Assembly: GCF_000745425.1 (NCBI RefSeq)
Contig: NZ_JQJH01000002.1
Span: 62,001 to 126,000, forward strand
Source: Beijerinckia mobilis
GTDB lineage: Bacteria; Pseudomonadota; Alphaproteobacteria; Rhizobiales; Beijerinckiaceae
DNA length: 64,000 nucleotides
Reading direction: 5' to 3'
Position numbers and translations under genes: made by a program
The notes under the pieces: model-generated
Told to the model about the DNA's origin: nothing
Seen by the model: only the letters and a program-made list of their open reading frames with translations
Database searches by the model: none
In this document: positions 9,871-16,505 of the stretch, piece after piece
Layout of the letters: every line of letters begins with the position of its first letter
Numbering within the stretch: position 1 is the first letter of the stretch

Positions 9871-10746
9871 CTAATTCGGCAGCAGGCCGATCGCGACCGC
9901 TATCAGCAGGAACAGGCCGAGCAGGAAGCGGTAGATCACGAAGGGCCAGGCCGAATAGCGTTCCAGAATATGCAGAAGGCTCCAGATCGCCACGAAGGCC
10001 GATACCGAAGCAACGGCGAGCCCGACCGCCAAAACCGACCACCCTTGCGCGTCGAGATGCGCCTTGTGAAGTTCCCAGAGCTCCTTGAAACCCGCCGCAG
10101 CAATGGCCGGCAGGCCGAGAAGGAAGGAGAAACGAGCGGCTTCCTCGCGCTGCATGTCGAGGAACAGCGCGGCCGTCAGCGTTGAACCGGAACGGGAAAC
10201 GCCGGGAATCAGCGCGCCGCATTGGGCAAGCCCGACGATCATCGTGTCCTTCAGTGTCACCTGGTCGAGTGTGCGCTTGTGCCGGGCATAATATTCCGCG
10301 ACGGCGAGCAGCGCGCCCATGACGAGACAGGAAACGCCGATCACGTTCAGGGTCCGCAGCGGCGAGCCGCAGGAATTGAGAACCGAAGAGAACACGACGC
10401 CGGCAATCACGATCGGCACGGTGGCGAGGATGATCCAGACGGCGAAGCGGAAATTCCAGTCGCGGAAATCGCGCCGCGCTACGGCTCCGAGGGAACCGAA
10501 GACGAGGCCGCGGACATCCGACCAGAAATAGGTGATGACCGCGACCAGTGCCGCAAGCTGCATCGCGGCGGAAAAGGCGGAGCCGGGATCCTGCCAGCCG
10601 AGTAGAGCCGGAACGATCCGCATATGCGCCGTCGAGGAAATCGGCAGGAGTTCGGTCAATCCTTGCACCACGCCGAGAACGGCGACTTTCGCATAGCCGA
10701 GCGCGACGAAACCCGTATCGAGCCCTTGAGTACAGGCGCTTGCCAT
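9871..10746 (-). CDS. uppP: Undecaprenyl-diphosphate phosphatase
   Basis: This integral membrane enzyme recycles undecaprenyl pyrophosphate to the monophosphate lipid carrier used for peptidoglycan and other polymers. High expression gives bacitracin resistance, hence the old name bacA. The protein of 291 residues has several membrane helices and both signature regions: the glutamate-rich VLGVVQGLTELLPISSTAH near residue 25 and PGVSRSGST near residue 178. The start has AGGAAG upstream. It is a single-gene unit between the shared terminator and a mosaic repeat. Confidence 0.95.
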   Translation of the reverse strand: MASACTQGLDTGFVALGYAKVAVLGVVQGLTELLPISSTAHMRIVPALLGWQDPGSAFSAAMQLAALVAVITYFWSDVRGLVFGSLGAVARRDFRDWNFRFAVWIILATVPIVIAGVVFSSVLNSCGSPLRTLNVIGVSCLVMGALLAVAEYYARHKRTLDQVTLKDTMIVGLAQCGALIPGVSRSGSTLTAALFLDMQREEAARFSFLLGLPAIAAAGFKELWELHKAHLDAQGWSVLAVGLAVASVSAFVAIWSLLHILERYSAWPFVIYRFLLGLFLLIAVAIGLLPN

Positions 10747-10856
10747 AGATGATCTTCCTGGAAGGTGGGAACGAGGCGGAGAGGCTTTACCGGAGCCATT
10801 CCGGCTGGAGCCGTTCCGGTTTTAGAGAGAAGCGGAGCTCAAGACAAAGGGAACAT

Positions 10857-10958
10857 GAGGCGTTTCGGATATTTCCAGAAACGCCTCATTCAGGAAAATG
10901 AAAGTATTTTCAAAGAGGTGGAATCGCAAAGCGATTCAACGTCATGGAAAATGCTCCA
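10857..10958 (+). repeat. Mosaic two-palindrome intergenic repeat, copy 2
   Basis: This is a full copy: palindrome GAGGCGTTTCGGATATTTCC..., spacer CATTCAGGAAAATGAAAG, then the long palindrome with GAATCGCAAAGCGATTC at its centre, ending ATGCTCCA. It lies between uppP and grpE, in a 425-base stretch that otherwise holds only the grpE terminator. Confidence 0.92.
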
Positions 10959-11089
10959 GCGGTGATCGGAAAGGTCCGAAACGCAAGATGCGTCAGGTCT
11001 TTCCATCGCTTCCAGATTTTCCGACTGAAACGTCAAGATTACGGCATTGAGCGGCTTGGCCAAAAGATCTTGCCTCTTGGCATGACGAA

Positions 11090-11122
11090 AAAGGCCGGAA
11101 GCTTTGGACGCTTCCGGCCTTT
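11090..11122 (-). terminator. Terminator of grpE
   Basis: A 13-bp perfect stem AAAGGCCGGAAGC / GCTTCCGGCCTTT with a 7-base loop is followed by TTTTT when read on the minus strand, 50 bases after the grpE stop. Confidence 0.85.
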
Positions 11123-11171
11123 GCAAATCTGTTTCCTGGTTTGCACGAACGCTGCGTGCCGGCCTTCCGCC

Positions 11172-11792
11172 TCAGGCTTTGGGACCGCCGCGGGACACGC
11201 CGACCTTGGCTGGACGCAGCACCCTCTCGCCGATCACATAGCCATCCTCGACGACCTGAAGAACGGTGCCGCTGGGGACGTTTTCATCGGGGATCTCGAA
11301 CAGGGCTTCCTGCTGGTTGGGATTGAATTTATTGCCCACAGCCTCGATTTTCTTGACGCCATATTTGGCGATGCGGGAAAGAAAATCGCGCTCGGTCAAT
11401 TCAATGCCTTCGACAAAAGTCTTCAGCGGTCCGTCGAGACCCTGGCGGACGTCTGCCGGCAGGCTTTCGATCGCCCGATGCAGATTGTCGGCGAAAGTCA
11501 GCATGTCGCGGGCAAAGGAGGTCACGCCATAGATTTTGGCGTCGGCCACTTCCTTTTCGGAACGGCGGCGCATGTTTTCCATATCGGCATAGGTGCGCAG
11601 CACCTTGTCCTTCAGCCCGGCGTTCTCGAGCTGGAGATTCTCGAGAACGACAAAAGGATCTGGCTCTCCGGCCGGAGCCTGGGCACCCGGATCGTTAAAG
11701 ACCGCCGCCACTTCCTCGGTCGTCGGGTCAACGGCGGATTGATTGCGGGTCGTGTGTCCCGAAGCGCCCTCGTTGTTGGTCGATTCTGTCAT
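11172..11792 (-). CDS. grpE: Nucleotide exchange factor of DnaK
   Basis: GrpE releases ADP from DnaK and so drives the Hsp70 chaperone cycle in the cytoplasm. The protein of 206 residues has an acidic disordered N-terminus, a long coiled-coil helix (LENAGLKDKVLRTYADMENM), and the C-terminal wing with the signature GVKKIEAVGNKFNPNQQEAL. The start MTESTNNEG at 11792 is chosen because the extra 98 upstream codons do not resemble GrpE. A weak heat-shock-like element (CTTG about 60 bases upstream, then GATAT) may be a sigma-32 promoter, but it is not a close match. In many relatives grpE follows hrcA, which is absent here. Confidence 0.95.
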   Translation of the reverse strand: MTESTNNEGASGHTTRNQSAVDPTTEEVAAVFNDPGAQAPAGEPDPFVVLENLQLENAGLKDKVLRTYADMENMRRRSEKEVADAKIYGVTSFARDMLTFADNLHRAIESLPADVRQGLDGPLKTFVEGIELTERDFLSRIAKYGVKKIEAVGNKFNPNQQEALFEIPDENVPSGTVLQVVEDGYVIGERVLRPAKVGVSRGGPKA

Positions 11793-11896
11793 CGTCTCTC
11801 TTCGAGAATTGAAAAACTCATCCCGGATATCTGTTTCCCGGCGGTAAAAATCAAGCGCCGACACGCCGAAGGTCAGGTTTCTCGCGCAATGCGCGC

Positions 11897-12529
11897 TTAC
11901 CAGCGCAAATAACGCCGGCCGAGATAAAAGCCTGCCGTGGCGACGAGAGCCGTCGCCAAAGAATACCATACCGTAACGAAGAGCGGGCTGTCGTCGGTGC
12001 AATGCGCTGCATAAAAGGTCGCGCCAATGCCGCTCGCCGCGAGGCCGGCTGCGAGGCCGGCAAATCCGGGGGCTGTCGGCGCGCACCAGCGCATGAGCCA
12101 GAGGAAGCAGGCGAGCGGCCCCAGCGATAGAAGCGGGATCAAGGTGAGGCAGAAACGCGCATTAGTGCCGACGAGACGTGTTCCCCATTCGGCGGAAGGG
12201 ACTGCCAGAAGCTCGGCGATACAGGCAAGACCAAGAAGAACCGGCGCGACGGCGAGAACCGCGCGATGCAACGTAGCGCCCGGTTGCGCGAGTGGCAGAA
12301 TCAGGCAGAGGGCGGTTGTGGCAAGGCTCGCCGTCGCGACGAATTTGAAGAGAAAGCGGATATGATGCGCGGCGTCGGCAATGTCCGGCCGCGGCCTGAT
12401 GGCGACGAAAAACAGCACGGCGGCGATCAGCGCGCCGGCGAGAACTGACAGGGCCAAAGCCGCGCCCGGCCGCACCGGGGCGGCGGCTTCATCGGCAACC
12501 AGGCTCTCTATCAGCTCATCGGTCTTCAA
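11897..12529 (-). CDS. nrsF: NrsF-type anti-sigma factor (DUF1109)
   Basis: The protein of 210 residues has about six membrane helices and the DUF1109 start MKTDELIESLVAD. In Caulobacter NrsF holds the ECF factor SigF inactive at the membrane and releases it on exposure to metals, through two conserved cysteines. Candidate equivalents are Cys149 (LMRWCAP) and Cys177 (AAHCTDDSP). The start is a TTG at 12529 whose last two bases overlap the stop of the sigma gene (TTGA), a clear sign of coupled translation. The pair stands back to back with the buf operon. Confidence 0.88.
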   Translation of the reverse strand: MKTDELIESLVADEAAAPVRPGAALALSVLAGALIAAVLFFVAIRPRPDIADAAHHIRFLFKFVATASLATTALCLILPLAQPGATLHRAVLAVAPVLLGLACIAELLAVPSAEWGTRLVGTNARFCLTLIPLLSLGPLACFLWLMRWCAPTAPGFAGLAAGLAASGIGATFYAAHCTDDSPLFVTVWYSLATALVATAGFYLGRRYLRW

Positions 12530-13098
12530 GCGGGATCACTCCGAAACAAAAGGGCCAGACTCTTCAATGCGCGATGGAGGGCGACGCGCACCGCGCCGTC
12601 GCTCATGTTCAATCGCTCGGCGGTTTCCCGCACCGAATTGCCCCGCATCGAAATCGACTGAACGATATCGCGCTGCCGATCGTTCAGCCTTTCCAGCATG
12701 CGGTCGAGGTCGCGGCCGTCCAATCCGTCTTCCGCCGCCTCGACAGGCAGCACATTGGCGACATCCTCAATCGGAACATCAGAACGGTAGCCCCTGCGGC
12801 GCAATGTGTCGATCACCTTGTGCCGGGTAATCGCCGCGAGCCAGGGGCCGATCGGCCGTTCCATATCCCATGTATGCCGTTTGAGATGCACCGCAAGAAG
12901 GATTTCCTGCACGACATCCTCGGGGTCTACGCCGTCGCGGCCCAGCCGATCGATTCCCAAACGCTTGAAACGATTGCGGGTTTGCGCACGCACATAGGGT
13001 GTGATGGCAGCGAGCACTCGGCGATAGGCATCGCCGTCGCCATCGAGGGCAAGGCGCATCCATGCCGCCCATTGTTCCTCCGGTTCGCTATGCGTCAC
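12526..13098 (-). CDS. sigF: ECF RNA polymerase sigma factor, SigF-like
   Basis: The protein of 190 residues has sigma region 2 (about residues 20-95, DPEDVVQEILLAVHLKRHTW and WLAAITRHKVIDTLRRRGY) and region 4 (about 130-182, LNDRQRDIVQSISMRGNSVRETAERL), with no sigma-1.1 or sigma-3, as expected for an ECF factor. It starts with GTG at 13098 and overlaps nrsF by four bases. Upstream on its own strand lies GTAACG-N16-CGAA, the same motif that faces the buf operon, so the gene probably controls itself and the buf genes. The SigF name rests on the NrsF partner and on the buf neighbourhood, by analogy with Caulobacter. Confidence 0.88.
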   Translation of the reverse strand: MTHSEPEEQWAAWMRLALDGDGDAYRRVLAAITPYVRAQTRNRFKRLGIDRLGRDGVDPEDVVQEILLAVHLKRHTWDMERPIGPWLAAITRHKVIDTLRRRGYRSDVPIEDVANVLPVEAAEDGLDGRDLDRMLERLNDRQRDIVQSISMRGNSVRETAERLNMSDGAVRVALHRALKSLALLFRSDPA

Positions 13099-13111
13099 GC
13101 CTTTAGGGTCC

Positions 13112-13137
13112 TTCGTTTACGCCGCCGCAACCGTTAC
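13112..13137 (-). promoter_or_regulatory. Predicted ECF promoter for sigF-nrsF
   Basis: On the minus strand GTAACG (13137-13132) is followed by 16 bases and CGAA (13115-13112), 14 bases before the GTG of sigF. The same arrangement is present on the other strand for bufA1. The short distance implies a very short leader. Confidence 0.72.
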
Positions 13138-13192
13138 ACGTCTTTTCGAAAAGAATGAATGGAGTGCCGAAGATTTTTTCGCGGCGGACTCC

Positions 13193-13218
13193 GTAACGCC
13201 GGGCCGGGTTTCCGCGAA
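13193..13218 (+). promoter_or_regulatory. Predicted ECF promoter for the buf operon
   Basis: GTAACG (13193-13198), a 16-base spacer and CGAA (13215-13218) lie 62 bases upstream of bufA1. The motif is identical in both boxes and in spacing to the one facing sigF, which supports recognition by the same ECF sigma factor. Confidence 0.75.
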
Positions 13219-13279
13219 GAATGGGGCATGAACGCATTATCCCGTTCATGATCACCATTTGCATCGGAAAGGAACCACC

Positions 13280-13531
13280 ATGGATCATCGTATGATAACG
13301 CTCGCCGGCTCGTTCGCCACGGCTCTGACATTGTTGACGGCGTCGGTCGCTCAGGCGGCGGACAAGGAAAAATGTTACGGCATTGCCCTCAAGGGCCAGA
13401 ATGATTGCGCCAGCGGCGCCCATGCATGCGCCGGCCAGTCCACCGTGGATTTCGACAAGAGCTCGTTCAAGGAAGTGGCGAAGGGAACCTGCACGACGAT
13501 CAAGGGCTCGCTGAAGCCGCATAAGGCCTGA
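13280..13531 (+). CDS. bufA1: BufA1: DUF2282 copper-bufferin precursor peptide
   Basis: This is a small secreted precursor of 83 residues: a signal peptide to about residue 26 ([14 protein letters not shown]), then a core with four cysteines (32, 43, 50, 71; spacing C-x10-C-x6-C-x20-C) inside the DUF2282 sequence [14 protein letters not shown]. In Caulobacter, peptides of this family (bufferins) are modified by the DUF692 enzyme BufB with BufC, which turns cysteines into thiooxazole groups that chelate copper in the periplasm; this is recalled and not tested here. The start has AAAGGA upstream; an in-frame TTG at 13259 is less likely. It is the first gene of the operon. Confidence 0.87.
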   Translation: MDHRMITLAGSFATALTLLTASVAQAADKEKCYGIALKGQNDCASGAHACAGQSTVDFDKSSFKEVAKGTCTTIKGSLKPHKA

Positions 13532-13616
13532 ACGTTTTCTCCTCATCATCGGGCTTCTTCACCTGTAGCCGGTGTTTGATGTCTGATAGATCGATGTATC
13601 CGAAAGGAAAAGATCA

Positions 13617-13913
13617 ATGTCGAATTCCTCTGTATCCGCACACAGAACAATTGCTTTTGCCGCCTCCTTTGCCGCCGCGCTCACTGTCCTGGGTGCTGCC
13701 GCCTCCGCCGCTGAAGAGAGCAAGGAAAAATGCTGGGGCGTTGCCCTCAAGGGCCAGAATGATTGCGCGGCGGGACCCGGTACCACCTGCGCCGGAACAT
13801 CCCATGTCGATTACCAGGGCAATTCCTGGAAACTCGTGGCGAAGGGCACATGTACCACGATGAAGACGCCCTATGGTCCAGGCTCCCTGACGCCGGTCAA
13901 GCGCCCGGTCTGA
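13617..13913 (+). CDS. bufA2: BufA2: second DUF2282 bufferin precursor
   Basis: This paralogue of the preceding peptide has 98 residues, with a signal peptide (to about residue 31), four cysteines (39, 50, 58, 79; C-x10-C-x7-C-x20-C) and the shared core [15 protein letters not shown] and [10 protein letters not shown]. It differs from bufA1 by one extra residue in the central loop and a longer proline-rich tail. AAGGAAAAG precedes the ATG. The 85-base gap to bufA1 shows no separate ECF motif, so the two are probably co-transcribed. Two precursors served by one BufB/BufC pair suggests that both are substrates. Confidence 0.86.
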   Translation: MSNSSVSAHRTIAFAASFAAALTVLGAAASAAEESKEKCWGVALKGQNDCAAGPGTTCAGTSHVDYQGNSWKLVAKGTCTTMKTPYGPGSLTPVKRPV

Positions 13914-14048
13914 TCGAGGACGGCCACGATTCCTGTCGAAAAGGGAGGCGCGGGCGCGGCAGGGCCTGCCGGCTTCGCCGCCCTCTTCTCTCTCCCTCAC
14001 TCTCCAGCCACAATCGCTTCCGGGGAACAATCCGCAGGAAACATTGTC

Positions 14049-14933
14049 ATGTCTATGCCGCGTTTGTTGCATTCTTCCCTGCCGGCGCTTGCTGGCGTGG
14101 GTTTCAAGCCAGACCATTTTCGGGCGATCGAGGTGGAGCCGCAACCGATTGGCTTCATCGAAATCCATGCCGAGAATTATCTCGGCGCTGGCGGTCCTCC
14201 GCATGCGCAATTGAACCGTCTGCGTAGCGATTACGCATTGTCGATTCATGGTGTCGGCCTGTCCGTCGGTTCGCCTCAGGCGCTTGACAAGAACCATCTG
14301 GCGCGCGTGAAACACCTATGCGACCGCTACCAACCCGAGAGTTTTTCCGAACATCTCGCCTGGTCGAGCCATGATGGTGTTTTCTACAACGATCTCCTGC
14401 CGATCCCCTATACGCAGGAGCGGCTGGATCAGGTCGCGGCCCATGTCGATCAGATACAATCTTCCTTCAAACGACGGATCCTCATCGAAAATCCCGCGAG
14501 CTACCTTTTGTTTGAGGACAGCGAGATCCCCGAAACCGATTTTCTGGCGGAAATAGCCCGGCGTACGGGATGTGGATTGCTGCTCGATATCACCAATGTC
14601 TTCGTTGCAGCCTATAATCACCGGCAGGACCCGCACGTCTATCTGGCGGATTTCCCTTTCGATCATGTCGGGGAGATTCATTTGAGCGGCCATGTCATCG
14701 CGAAGAACTTTCCCGATATGCCCGATGACGTGACATTGGCGCTCGATGCCCATGCGGAGGCTGTCGCCGAACCGGTATGGGAACTCTTCGCCGGGATCAT
14801 CGCGCAAAGAGGGCCGCTGCCGACTCTCGTCGAATGGGACAATCATGTGCCTGACTGGCCGGTACTGCGTCGTGAGGCCGAACGTGCTGGCGCTATCCTC
14901 GATGCTGCATCGACAAGGCGAGAGGCTGCCTGA
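14049..14933 (+). CDS. bufB: BufB: DUF692 multinuclear iron enzyme, peptide modification
   Basis: BufB belongs to the DUF692/MbnB family of TIM-barrel, non-haem multi-iron oxygenases that modify cysteines in ribosomal peptides. In 294 residues the metal-binding landmarks appear in order: IEIHAEN (37-43), SIHGVGLS (66-73), SEHLAWS (100-106), LIENPAS (145-151), LLDITN (178-183), EIHLSGH (209-215) and [11 protein letters not shown] near residue 270. All expected His/Asp/Glu/Asn positions appear intact. The predicted substrates are the two upstream BufA peptides. The start [20 protein letters not shown] is typical of the family. Confidence 0.9.
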   Translation: MSMPRLLHSSLPALAGVGFKPDHFRAIEVEPQPIGFIEIHAENYLGAGGPPHAQLNRLRSDYALSIHGVGLSVGSPQALDKNHLARVKHLCDRYQPESFSEHLAWSSHDGVFYNDLLPIPYTQERLDQVAAHVDQIQSSFKRRILIENPASYLLFEDSEIPETDFLAEIARRTGCGLLLDITNVFVAAYNHRQDPHVYLADFPFDHVGEIHLSGHVIAKNFPDMPDDVTLALDAHAEAVAEPVWELFAGIIAQRGPLPTLVEWDNHVPDWPVLRREAERAGAILDAASTRREAA

Positions 14934-15041
14934 GACAGGGTGGGAGCGAGACAGGGCGATCAGGGAAGGTTGATTGTTACGCCAGGTTTCGACGCTCAAG
15001 ACGCAATCATTCAGGTGAAATTTTTAAGCGGAAATCATCTC

Positions 15042-15833
15042 ATGCATTCTTACATACAATCACAAGGCATACAATTGCAATTTGCCAGCGCTCTGTTGAA
15101 TACGGATGGGAGTGTACCTCGCGGCATTGTGGCCGAGGCGGGATTGTCACCTGCGCGGCGTTTCGCAATTCACCGCACCAATGTCGTCACCGGTCTTGCC
15201 GAGGCGCTTGCGAGTGCCTTTCCGATCACCGCCAACATTGTTGGTGCGGAATTCCTGACCGGGATGGCGCGGCTCTTTGTTGTGGAAGCGCCACCTTTAT
15301 CACCGGCTCTGCTTGATTATGGTGAGGACTTCCCCGACTTCGTGGAGCAATTTCCTCAGGCTGCCGAGCTTCCCTACCTTGCCGATGTCATGCGGCTCGA
15401 ACTCGCGCGGCGCAAGGCCTATCACGCCGCCGATGCTACGCCGCTGAAGGGAGCCGATCTTGCGGGTTACGATGCGGAATCCTTCGCTCGATCGAGCGCT
15501 CGTCTGCACCCGTCAGTCACGATTTTATCGTCCGATCACCCGATCGTTACTCTGTTTGCGATGAATGCGGGGGAAGAACCCTTGGCGCCCATCGAGGAAT
15601 GGAACGCGCAGGATGCCCTGATCGTGCGACCCTTCCTGTCGGTTCATGTTCACCTGCTGCCGCCGGGTGGCGCAGTGTTTCTGCATGCGCTTGTAAGCGG
15701 GGCGACTTTCGCCGATGCCGCTATGCTTGCCAGTACGGAAACGCCGGCATTCTCGCTGACCGAAAATCTCGCGGGTCTCGTTTCGACCGGCGCGCTTCTC
15801 GCCATCGACCACGAAAACAATTCCGCTTCCTGA
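15042..15833 (+). CDS. bufC: BufC: DUF2063 partner protein
   Basis: The DUF2063 (HvfC/BufC N-terminal) family accompanies DUF692 enzymes and is thought to recognise the precursor peptide and bring it to BufB. The protein of 263 residues begins MHSYIQSQGIQLQFASALLN, and its central RRFAIHRTNVVTGLAEALASAFP motif is characteristic. The start at 15042 is inferred from the family; the frame is open from 14940, six bases after the bufB stop, where a GTG start without family similarity is possible. It needs BufB to make sense and is part of the same operon. Confidence 0.85.
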   Translation: MHSYIQSQGIQLQFASALLNTDGSVPRGIVAEAGLSPARRFAIHRTNVVTGLAEALASAFPITANIVGAEFLTGMARLFVVEAPPLSPALLDYGEDFPDFVEQFPQAAELPYLADVMRLELARRKAYHAADATPLKGADLAGYDAESFARSSARLHPSVTILSSDHPIVTLFAMNAGEEPLAPIEEWNAQDALIVRPFLSVHVHLLPPGGAVFLHALVSGATFADAAMLASTETPAFSLTENLAGLVSTGALLAIDHENNSAS

Positions 15834-16011
15834 TACAAAAGGGAGATACGATTGATCTATGGCCCTTTTGTCCTCGCGATTGCGGGGTGGCGGCTTTCCG
15901 CCGGACCTCACCGACCCCAACAAATTTGGATCAGTGAGACTGTGTATAAGGGGCGTATTCGAAACCATCCGAAGATGTTTCTATAGATGTTTCTATTCGC
16001 GGGAGGCTCGC

Positions 16012-16497
16012 ATGATTGACACGCCTATGACCTTGAGCCCGGGCGGCTCTTTCGACTGGTTTTGCCGGTTGCGGCGAAACGGGATCGCCGCCTGTGACAT
16101 CATTCCCTATTCACTCGTCGCCCTGATGGCGCGGGTGTTTCCCGCCGCAGTCTTCTGGCAATCGGGGCAGACCAAAATCGAGGGCTGGCATGTAAGCGAG
16201 AATGCCATCATCCTGTTCCGCGAAGAATACCGGCTGCCGTTGATCGAGCCGCAAATTGCGGCGCAGCTCGCCGCTCTGGCGGAACATCTGTTTCCCGTTC
16301 TGCTGGTGATAGGGCTCGCAAGCCGGCTTTCCGCCGCCGCTCTGATTGTCATGACGCTCGTCATCGAAATCTTCGTCTATCCCGATGCCTGGCCGACCCA
16401 TGGCACATGGGCCGCCTGTTTCCTGCTCATCATCGCACGGGGGCCAGGGGTTATCTCGCTTGATCATGCGATCGGGCGCAAAACCTGTCGGGCTTAG
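16012..16497 (+). CDS. DoxX-family membrane protein (buf operon)
   Basis: The protein of 161 residues has four predicted membrane helices (for example [20 protein letters not shown] and [20 protein letters not shown]) and the DoxX landmarks [12 protein letters not shown] and [19 protein letters not shown] six bases before the ATG fixes the start; 51 upstream in-frame codons are unrelated. DoxX proteins often close buf operons (called BufD in some work). A redox or transport role is suspected but unknown. The 178-base gap after bufC holds a short tandem (GATGTTTCTATA/GATGTTTCTATT), so a separate promoter is possible. It converges on glnD with 8 bases between the stops. Confidence 0.8.
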   Translation: MIDTPMTLSPGGSFDWFCRLRRNGIAACDIIPYSLVALMARVFPAAVFWQSGQTKIEGWHVSENAIILFREEYRLPLIEPQIAAQLAALAEHLFPVLLVIGLASRLSAAALIVMTLVIEIFVYPDAWPTHGTWAACFLLIIARGPGVISLDHAIGRKTCRA

Positions 16498-16505
16498 CCA
16501 CGTGT

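Noticed and set aside
11825-11860. A sigma-32 heat-shock promoter upstream of grpE
   Set aside because: A CTTG box is present, but the second box and spacing fit poorly, so it is mentioned only in the gene entry.
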